From an uncultured Pseudomonadota bacterium (GTDB taxonomy: Bacteria > Myxococcota_A > Polyangia > HGW-17): a stretch of 13,332 bases of DNA. Every line of letters begins with the position of its first letter. Positions within the stretch are counted from its first letter, which is position 1. The notes beneath the pieces were generated by a model. The model saw only the letters and a list, made by a program, of their open reading frames with translations, made no database searches and was not told where the DNA came from. A program made the position numbers and the translations under genes. The stretch is from the NCBI GenBank assembly GCA_938004375.1, contig CALKWH010000239.1, positions 1 through 13,332 on the forward strand. Direction: 5' to 3'. Below are positions 1 to 5,633 of the stretch, in pieces.

Positions 1-45
1 CCACCGAGATCTACACTCTTTCCCTACACGACGCTCTTCCGATCT
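1..45 (+). other. Illumina TruSeq adapter remnant (not genomic)
   Basis: The first 45 bases match the 3' part of the Illumina TruSeq universal (P5) adapter, including CCACCGAGATCTACAC and ending in GCTCTTCCGATCT, after which the insert starts at base 46. On the minus strand it adds the peptide IGRASCRERV and a stop to the neighbouring gene, a well-known artefact tail in protein databases. It is untrimmed library sequence at a contig end. Confidence 0.98.
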
Positions 46-1720
46 TCTGCTGCCAGTTCTTGGCCGTGTCCGCCTCGCGGATCAGGGTGTCCAGGGTCGG
101 CGCGAGGGAGACGAACCAGGTCGGGTTCGGGCTGGGGTGGCTCATGAGCAGATCGAACCACTGACGGCCCGTCTCGGCGTTCTCGGGGAGGGTACCGCCC
201 GCCTCGAGGTAGCGGCCCAGCCAGCGGGCGGCGGTCGCGGGATCGTCCTGCATGCACCAGAACGCCCCCTGCAGGCACAGGCTGCGGCGGGAGACCGGGT
301 CCTGGGCGCTCCCGGCGGCCTCCTCGAGCCACTCCAGCGCCTGGGGCCGGCGACCGTCGGCGGCCTGCCAGTGGGCGCAGAGCACGGCGGTCAGAAAGGG
401 CGCGCCCTTGCGCAGCTTGGTGAGCCGCGACACGGCGCCGGCATAGTCGGCGCGGCGGGCGTCGATGGTCGCCAGCACCAGCTCGGAGACCGACGCCGGC
501 GCTGGGGAGTGACCCCCGGAATAGAGCTTGCCCAGCTCGTCCCAGCGACCCATGTGGGCGGCCAGGCGCGCGCGGGTGGCCCGGTCGTCCTCGGGGCACA
601 GGGAGAGCGCCAGGGTGAAGTTGTAGAGGCGCACCTCGGCCAGGAAGGCGGCCGCCTTGTGGATGTACGGATCCTGGCAGGCGCCTGCGAGCTCGACGAT
701 CTCGGCGTAGGCCCGACGCACCAGCAGCATGCGGAACAGCCCCCGCAGGGCGAAGAAGTTGCCGGCCTCGAGCTCGAGGGCTACGCGATAGAACTCCTCG
801 GCCTCGCGGAACCGTTTCAGCCGGTTCTCGGCGATGAGGCCGGCCCGCAGGCAGGCGGCGATCTTCAACTCGGGCTTCTTGGCGACCTGGTACAGCTTGT
901 AGTACAGGCGCAGGAGCGTGGCGTCCTCGTTGTGCCGGGCGGCGATGGTGAAGGCCACGCGGATGGCCAGCGCCTTGCCCCACGAGGGATGCTCGGCCAG
1001 GGTCATGAGCTGCTCGATGGCGATCTCCTCGCGGTCCCGCTGGGCGTGCAGGAACTGGACCGCGTCGCGGAACTCGGTCTCGCCCAGGGTGCCGAAGAGG
1101 TTCATCTCGGTGGCCCAGAACAGGTCCTCGTCCTGCTCGGCGCGGCTGACGAACTCGAGCTTCATCAGCGTCTCGAGCGGACTCTGCCGCGGCAGGTGAC
1201 GGATGGCCTCCTGCCACTTGCCCTGCAGGTCGCCGAGCACCAGCGCGAGGCGCGTGCGGTTCTCGTGCATGCCCCCGTCCGAGAGCAGCTTCTCGAGCTC
1301 GTCGAAGTCCTGCAACTGCTGCAGCGTGGTCACGTGCTCCTCGAGAAGATCGGCGGACCTGGCGGCCAGGAGCGCCTTCTTGGCCAGATCCGGGTTCGGG
1401 AACAGGAAAAGCCACACCTGGCACCACAACTGGGTCTCCCCCACCGTCCACTTCTCGGCGTGGGGCAGCTGGCGGTTGAACAGGACCTCGAGCTCCTGGG
1501 GGTTGTCGGTGTGCAGCGAGGCCCGCAGCAGCAGCTCACCGGCCTCGGGGGTGTGGACCTCGGACAGCCAGGCGCGCACCGCCCGGCCGTCGCCCATGAG
1601 GTGGTGGTGGAGCGAGGCGGCCAGGAACCGTTCGGCGGCGGACAGGCCCTTGCGCTCGACGTGGACGAGCTCGATGGCGTGGAGGACATCGGTCATGGGA
1701 CGGCTGGAGGCTTCGGTCAT
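46..1720 (-). CDS. TPR-like helical repeat protein, C-terminus lost at contig end
   Basis: About 558 residues of a soluble, mostly alpha-helical protein with no signal peptide or membrane segment, so probably cytoplasmic. One stretch, about residues 287-345, has the clearest tetratricopeptide-like pattern (alternating small and aromatic residues around 'REAEEFYRVALELEAGN'); the rest reads as degenerate helix pairs, suggesting an alpha-solenoid scaffold for protein contacts. I see no catalytic motif and do not recognise a specific family. The start at 1720 (MTEASSRP) is chosen because AAAGGTG lies 8 nt upstream; an in-frame ATG at 1756 has no Shine-Dalgarno sequence. The true stop is unknown: the open frame runs into adapter sequence, and the last 11 residues it would predict (the K codon spans the junction, then IGRASCRERV) are artefact. 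The gene is divergent from the recombinase gene, with 163 bp between the starts. Confidence 0.75.
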
Positions 1721-1728
1721 GGGCGTGA

Positions 1729-1735
1729 CACCTTT
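1729..1735 (-). promoter_or_regulatory. Ribosome binding site choosing the 1720 start
   Basis: AAAGGTG on the minus strand, 8 nt before the ATG at 1720. It favours this start over the in-frame ATG at 1756, which has no purine-rich tract at the right distance. Confidence 0.6.
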
Positions 1736-1883
1736 TTCGACCGCATAGCGAATCATTTATCTGGCGAAAACGCAAGCTGAATGTCTAATACGAGGACCGC
1801 GCACCACCCTGAATATGGCCCCCGCCCCGCGCCTGGCCGCGCGACTTTTTGACACCGCCGGCATTCCGCCCTACCCTGCCCCC

Positions 1884-2780
1884 ATGAACTGGGACGAGGC
1901 CGGCGACGCGTGGTTCGACTTTTTGCGCATCGAGCGCAACCGCAGTGCGAAGACGCTGGAGAGCTACGGCCGCGACCTGGCCCTGCTCTCGGAGTTCGCC
2001 CGGGTGCAGGGTGCCGTCACCCCGGCGGACTTCACGCCGACGATGGCCCAGGCCTTCCTGATCGAGGTGCACGGGCGCTACGCCGGCCGATCCCATGCCC
2101 GCATCCTCTCGGCCGTGCGCGGCTTCTTCAATTTCCTGTGCGAGGAGGACGACCTCGCGGCGAACCCCTTCTCGCGGCACCACGGCCCCCGCTTCAACCA
2201 CGCCCTGCCGGCGGTCTTCACCGACGAGGAGATCCGCGCGGTCCTCGAGGCCATCGACGTCACCGACCCCCGCGGGATCCGCGACCACGCCCTGATCGTG
2301 CTGCTCTACTCCACCGGGCTGCGCGTGTCCGAGCTGGTGGGCCTGAAGATCCCCGACCTCGACTTCCACCGAAACGTGGTCTACTGCATCGGCAAACGCC
2401 AGAAGATGCGCTACATCCCGTTCGGGACGGTGGCCCGCCGCGAGCTCGAGGGGTACCTCGCCGACGTGCGCCCCGGCCTGGTCGCCCGCTTCCCGGACTG
2501 CCCCTACCTGTTCCCCGGGCGCACGGGCAGGCCGTTCACGCGCCAGGCCGTGTGGAAACTGCTGGCCGCCCGCGCCCGCGCCGCCGGCATCACCCGCCCG
2601 CTGTCCCCGCACAAGCTGCGCCACTCGTTCGCCACGGTGATCCTCGAGAACGGCGGCGACGTGCGCTCGGTGCAGGCCATGCTCGGCCACGCCGACCTGT
2701 CGACCACGCAGATGTACACCCACGTGCTCACGAAGGACCTGGTGAAGGCCCACGCCGCGCACCACCCACGGGCGAGGTAG
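1884..2780 (+). CDS. xerD: Tyrosine recombinase, XerC/XerD family
   Basis: A 298-residue site-specific recombinase, the same length as E. coli XerC and XerD. The N-terminal SAM-like core-binding domain covers about residues 1-90 and the catalytic domain about 110-298. The full catalytic set is visible: R147 (TGLRVSEL), K171 (GKRQK), H243 and R246 (HKLRHS), H269 (GHADLSTT) and nucleophile Y278 (TQMYTHV). Each sits one position before the E. coli XerD residue. The C-terminus HHPRAR also resembles XerD, but XerC cannot be excluded without the partner gene. The family resolves chromosome dimers at dif with FtsK, and some members are used by mobile elements. The start at 1884 fits the family N-terminus; an in-frame ATG at 1815 would add 23 Pro/Ala-rich residues. 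No Shine-Dalgarno is visible, so translation may be leaderless or weak. Its last 25 codons are duplicated downstream at 3404-3478. Confidence 0.93.
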   Translation: MNWDEAGDAWFDFLRIERNRSAKTLESYGRDLALLSEFARVQGAVTPADFTPTMAQAFLIEVHGRYAGRSHARILSAVRGFFNFLCEEDDLAANPFSRHHGPRFNHALPAVFTDEEIRAVLEAIDVTDPRGIRDHALIVLLYSTGLRVSELVGLKIPDLDFHRNVVYCIGKRQKMRYIPFGTVARRELEGYLADVRPGLVARFPDCPYLFPGRTGRPFTRQAVWKLLAARARAAGITRPLSPHKLRHSFATVILENGGDVRSVQAMLGHADLSTTQMYTHVLTKDLVKAHAAHHPRAR

Positions 2781-2796
2781 GACCGGGAACACGGAC
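2706..2796 (+). repeat. Direct repeat copy 1: xer 3' end plus flank
   Basis: The last 25 xer codons (from T275, including the Y278 codon) plus 16 bp after the stop. They recur at 3404-3494, 698 bp downstream, with two mismatches in 91 bp. Confidence 0.95.
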
Positions 2797-2810
2797 AAGA
2801 GCGGCCACTG

Positions 2811-2956
2811 ACCACGGTCAAGAGACACGGACGAACAAGGACGAACAGGGACGCCGCCGGAACACGGACTGGCGCGGCCACGGACCACGGTCAAGAGACA
2901 CGGACGAACAAGGACGAACACGGACGCCGCCGGAACACGGACGAGCGCGGCCACGG
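2811..2956 (+). repeat. GGAC-rich minisatellite, two 73-bp units
   Basis: Two head-to-tail units begin with ACCACGGTCAAGAGACACGG at 2811 and 2884 (period 73 bp) and differ at only a few positions. Each is built from smaller GGAC-centred words such as ACACGGAC, GAACAAGGAC and CCGCCGGAAC. A third related unit starts near 3508. No coding frame is convincing, since the same words are read in all frames. Confidence 0.9.
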
Positions 2957-3029
2957 AGTGACGAAGAGAACGCCGCGTCCGTGCTTCCCGGTCCGCGCGA
3001 AATCGCAACGCGATTCCGCAAAGCGACCG
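2886..3029 (+). repeat. Long direct repeat copy 1 (array end plus hairpin)
   Basis: About 144 bp recurring at 3510-3653 (shift 624 bp). It is essentially identical from 2895 to 2998, then differs at a few bases in the hairpin section (AATCGCAACGCGATT here against AATCGCGATGCGATT there). The different shift from the xer-tail repeat (698) means the two parts are separated by different lengths of array in each copy. Confidence 0.9.
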
Positions 3030-3042
3030 ATCTTCCGGTCGC
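3001..3042. repeat. Pair of hairpins, first palindromic cluster
   Basis: Two perfect inverted repeats lie next to each other: AATCGC (3001-3006) with GCGATT (3010-3015), loop AAC; and GCGACCG (3023-3029) with CGGTCGC (3036-3042), loop ATCTTC. They are joined by CCGCAAA. The same pattern returns at 3621-3704. Confidence 0.8.
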
Positions 3043-3047
3043 CGTGC

Positions 3048-3127
3048 GGCGGTCCGTGGTCCGTGACCGTCGGTGTCCGTCCCTGTCCGTCCGTGTTCCC
3101 GCCGCGTCCGTGTAGTCCGTGTCCCCC
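3048..3127 (-). repeat. GGAC-rich repeat in opposite orientation
   Basis: This segment is rich in GTCCGTG words (for example GGTCCGTGGTCCGTGACCG and CCGCGTCCGTGTAGTCCGTG). These are reverse complements of the words in the 2811-2956 array, including a GGAACACGGACG-type core. The array therefore exists in both orientations around the 3001-3042 hairpins, as if arms of a large degenerate inverted repeat. Confidence 0.75.
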
Positions 3128-3148
3128 CCCATGATCGTGCGAGCGAAC

Positions 3149-3380
3149 CCTCGGGGCGACGCGTGGCGCGGTTTCAACGTGCGGGCCGGGGGTCCGCGCG
3201 CGTCGGGGTGGTGCGATCAAAATGTCGGCGGCACCCCGGAGCGAACGGACCCCCTGCGTCAACTTACGGCACGGCCCTCGGCGCGCGCGGGGGAAGCATG
3301 AGCAAAGTGTGGGAGAGCCCCCGGGGCGAAAGGACCGCCGTCGTCAACTTGCGGCACGGCCCTCGGGGCGCGCCGGGGGG
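3149..3380 (+). repeat. 85-bp-period imperfect repeat between the two array blocks
   Basis: Two clear copies of about 60 bp, near 3232-3291 and 3317-3377, share a core of GTCAACTT(A/G)CGGCACGGCCCTCGG at 3258 and 3343, exactly 85 bp apart. A weaker copy may lie another 85 bp upstream (TCAAC at 3174 followed by a GC-rich GCGCGCG stretch). The sequence is unrelated to the GGAC array. I see no convincing gene in it. Confidence 0.65.
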
Positions 3381-3403
3381 CGGGATCGCAGGGTAAGGCG
3401 CCT

Positions 3404-3494
3404 ACGCAGATGTACACCCACGTGCTCACGAAGGACCTGGTGAAGGCCCACGCAGCGCACCACCCACGGGCGAAGTAGGACCGGGAACACGGAC
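3404..3494 (+). pseudogene. Detached second copy of the xer 3' end
   Basis: A copy of 2706-2796 with two mismatches. It encodes TQMYTHVLTKDLVKAH and on to a TAG at 3476-3478, so it carries the active-site tyrosine codon and the C-terminal helix but none of the rest of the enzyme. Of the two changes, one is synonymous (GCC to GCA) and one turns the last Arg into Lys. Upstream of 3404 nothing resembles xer, so this is a 25-codon fragment and not an expressed recombinase. The near identity suggests a recent duplication or gene conversion. Confidence 0.85.
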
Positions 3495-3509
3495 GACACG
3501 GACCGGGAA

Positions 3510-3653
3510 CACGGTCAGGAGACACGGACGAACAAGGACGAACACGGACGCCGCCGGAACACGGACGAGCGCGGCCACGGAGTGACGAAGAGAACGCCGC
3601 GTCCGTGCTTCCCGGTCCGCGCGGAATCGCGATGCGATTCCGCTAAGCGACCG
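3510..3653 (+). repeat. Long direct repeat copy 2 (array end plus hairpin)
   Basis: Second copy of 2886-3029, identical over about 104 bp starting at 3519 and then slightly diverged in the hairpin. Together with 3404-3494 it reproduces the order xer tail, GGAC array, hairpin seen after the intact gene, but with a shorter array. Confidence 0.9.
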
Positions 3654-3704
3654 GCGGAATCGGGACGATTCCGCTAAGCGACCGGTCCCCCGGTCACCGG
3701 TCGC
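3621..3704. repeat. Cluster of three perfect hairpins (REP-like)
   Basis: Three perfect inverted repeats in 84 bp: GCGGAATCGC (3621-3630) with GCGATTCCGC (3634-3643), loop GAT; GCGGAATCG (3654-3662) with CGATTCCGC (3666-3674), loop GGA; GCGACCGGT (3678-3686) with ACCGGTCGC (3696-3704). The word CGATTCCGC followed by TAAGCGACCGG occurs twice here and once, as AAAGCGACCG, at 3011-3029. The last hairpin ends 1 bp beyond the glutamine synthetase stop codon on the minus strand, so it may protect or terminate that transcript. There is no T-tract typical of an intrinsic terminator. Confidence 0.85.
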
Positions 3705-3705
3705 C

Positions 3706-5574
3706 CTACAACAGGTTCCCCGCGTAGACCCGGTACGCCGCGCGGGCTTCGGCCACCCGGGCGCGAAAGGCCACCAGGGCGTCCGAGGCCTCGGCGTAGC
3801 GCGCCTCGTCGAACAGCCGGACCAGGCGGGTCATCTCGCACTCGTAGTCCTCGTCGTCGCGGATCAACTCGCTGCGGAGGCGGTCGAACTCGGCCCACCG
3901 CTTCTCGTCCAGGGCGTTCTCGCCCTCGGGCTGCCGCCGCAGCTCGCCCAGCTCGCGCCGCAGCGTGCCGAACTCCTTGGCGCAGGTGTCGATGCGCCAC
4001 TTGCGCAGCGCGGACGTGTAGAACGAGCGCACCACAGGCTCGGAGAGAGGCGTGCCCTCGTAGAGCCGCGGCATGCGCTCGAGGTGGGTCAGGATCTCCC
4101 ACACGGTGTTCGGACTGCGGCCGAAGCGCGCGTCCCGTTCGGCTGCCGTGTAGTGCTCGAAAATGTCCTCCTCGGACAGATAGGCGCGGGCAGGCTCCAG
4201 GTACTCGGCCATCTCCCCGGGCTGCTTGGCGAGCTCGGCCAGGAGCGCCGCCGGGGCGCGCCCGCAGGCGTGGCGCATGCCGTCGAGCATGGCCAGGTAG
4301 AACGCGGCGCAGGCCAGGTAGGCGTTGGTGTGGGGGTTCGGCGCACGCACCTCGAAGCGGATGGACAGCGGACTGTCGCCGCGCACCAGGCCGGCGAGCA
4401 CGGTGCGGTTGCGCGAGGGGCTCGCGGGGTCCGTCCCCAGGCTGGTGACGATGGACACCGGCGCCTCGAACCCCGGCTGCAGGCGGCGCAGCGCCGAGTT
4501 CGAATGGGAGACGAACGGGTTCACGACCTCCCAGTGGCGCAGAAGGCCCATGATCGCGCCATAGCCGAAGCCGCTCAGGTGGTGGCCCGGCTCCCCGGGG
4601 TCGAACAGGTTCACCCGGCGACCGTCGCGCAGCAAAAGGCCAAGACCCACGTGCATGTGCTTGCCGCTGCCGGCGATGCCCTCCACGGGCTTGGCCACGA
4701 AGGTGACCGACAGGCCGTGGCGCATGAACACGTCCTTGATGATGAAGCGCGCCAGGATGTCGTTGTCGGCGGCCTGCACCGGATCCGAGAAGCGCCAGTC
4801 CACCTCGAGCTGCTCCATCACGTCGTGCAGGCGCCCCTGCTCGCTGATCTTGCCGTGGACGCCGCCGACCTCCTTGTGGCCCATCTCGGGCTCGAGGCCG
4901 TAGCGCTGCAGCTGGATCAGCGCCTCCTCGAGGCAGGTGCGGATGGCCCCCCGGGTGCGCTTCCAGTAGCTCTCCTTGAGGGCCTGGGTCACGCGCAGCT
5001 CATGGGCCGAGACGTGCTGCGCCGGCGAGGACACCCAGAACTCGAGCTCGGTCCCCAGGGTGAAGTACACGTCCGCGATGTCGCCCGGCGTGGCGATGCC
5101 GTGGACAGCCAGAAAGCGCCCGTCGGCGGCCAGGAGCGGGATCAACTGGCGCTTCACATGCTCGAGGGTGTCGCGCAGCACCGAGCGCGAGCAGTAGAAG
5201 CGGTCGTGGTGCCGGAAGTACACGGGGATCCGGATGGTGCCCGTGGGGAGACCGTTGTCGTCTAGGAGCTCGTGGTTGTAGTCCACCACCCAGCGGCGCT
5301 CGAAGTCGATGAGGAAGTCGACCTTGGCGTCGTTGAGCTCGGCGATGCCGGGGAGGTTGACCGAGGAGCCGTCGGTCTGCACGCCGCCGGCGAAGATGTC
5401 CTCGAGGTTCTTCAGGAAGTGCTCGATGGGGATGCGCTCGTCGGTGTCGTTGCCCAGCAGGTCCACGCCCACCAGGGAGACGAACCGCAGGTACGGGTGC
5501 TTGAGGATGAACTCCTTGAGCTCGTCGCGGCGCTTGGATTGTTCGGGGACCACAGTGACCAGTTCGCGCGTCAT
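3706..5574 (-). CDS. Glutamine synthetase family protein, long form
   Basis: A 622-residue member of the glutamine synthetase fold, which ligates ammonia to glutamate using ATP. It has a beta-Grasp part (about 30-115, 'VQTDGSS' at 65-71) and a catalytic part with GTELEF (174-179, metal-binding glutamates), GHKEVGG (232-238), GSGKHMHVGL (302-311), a substrate-side Arg in NSALRRLQPGFEAP, and IRFEVRAPNPHTNAYL (405-420). After about residue 500 comes a charged helical extension of roughly 120 residues, absent from ordinary 440-470-residue type I enzymes. The N-terminus (FVSLVGVDLLGNDTDERIPI) resembles, from memory, a class of about 630-residue clostridial-type enzymes. Whether it makes glutamine or acts on another amine is not decided by sequence. 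The start has AAGGAG 7 nt upstream. It follows the PPC-like gene by 59 bp, so it may end that operon or have its own promoter. Confidence 0.88.
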   Translation of the reverse strand: MTRELVTVVPEQSKRRDELKEFILKHPYLRFVSLVGVDLLGNDTDERIPIEHFLKNLEDIFAGGVQTDGSSVNLPGIAELNDAKVDFLIDFERRWVVDYNHELLDDNGLPTGTIRIPVYFRHHDRFYCSRSVLRDTLEHVKRQLIPLLAADGRFLAVHGIATPGDIADVYFTLGTELEFWVSSPAQHVSAHELRVTQALKESYWKRTRGAIRTCLEEALIQLQRYGLEPEMGHKEVGGVHGKISEQGRLHDVMEQLEVDWRFSDPVQAADNDILARFIIKDVFMRHGLSVTFVAKPVEGIAGSGKHMHVGLGLLLRDGRRVNLFDPGEPGHHLSGFGYGAIMGLLRHWEVVNPFVSHSNSALRRLQPGFEAPVSIVTSLGTDPASPSRNRTVLAGLVRGDSPLSIRFEVRAPNPHTNAYLACAAFYLAMLDGMRHACGRAPAALLAELAKQPGEMAEYLEPARAYLSEEDIFEHYTAAERDARFGRSPNTVWEILTHLERMPRLYEGTPLSEPVVRSFYTSALRKWRIDTCAKEFGTLRRELGELRRQPEGENALDEKRWAEFDRLRSELIRDDEDYECEMTRLVRLFDEARYAEASDALVAFRARVAEARAAYRVYAGNLL

Positions 5575-5581
5575 GGCAGGA

Positions 5582-5587
5582 CTCCTT
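5582..5587 (-). promoter_or_regulatory. Strong ribosome binding site of the glutamine synthetase gene
   Basis: AAGGAG within an A-rich leader (seven A then GGAG on the minus strand), 7 nt before the ATG at 5574. It is stronger than those of the coupled genes upstream, consistent with independent, high-level translation. Confidence 0.75.
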
Positions 5588-5633
5588 TTTTTCGACGCGC
5601 GGAATGTATCTTCTGGCGGGAAAAAATCCAGTC

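Noticed and set aside
137..1780. A 547-codon plus-strand open frame opposite the helical-repeat gene
   Set aside because: Repetitive Gly/Leu/Glu/Gln composition, no motif and no ribosome binding site; the minus-strand frame has normal protein composition, a good start site and a TPR-like section.
1740..1883. A dif-like recombination site near the xer gene
   Set aside because: No pair of 11-bp Xer-arm-like inverted halves with a 6-bp centre was seen by eye in the divergent intergenic region. A motif search with lineage-specific dif sequences would be needed.
1785..3008. Minus-strand open frame covering xer and the GGAC array
   Set aside because: It is the antisense of xer plus repeats (Arg/Val/Ser words from GTCCGTG units). 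The xer frame has a complete catalytic set.
2811..3660. CRISPR array
   Set aside because: Units are adjoining or widely unequal, there are no unique spacers of constant length, and no cas genes are present.
4084..5265. A plus-strand open frame opposite the glutamine synthetase gene
   Set aside because: The product is His/Val/Gln-rich antisense sequence, while the minus frame carries all the glutamine synthetase motifs.
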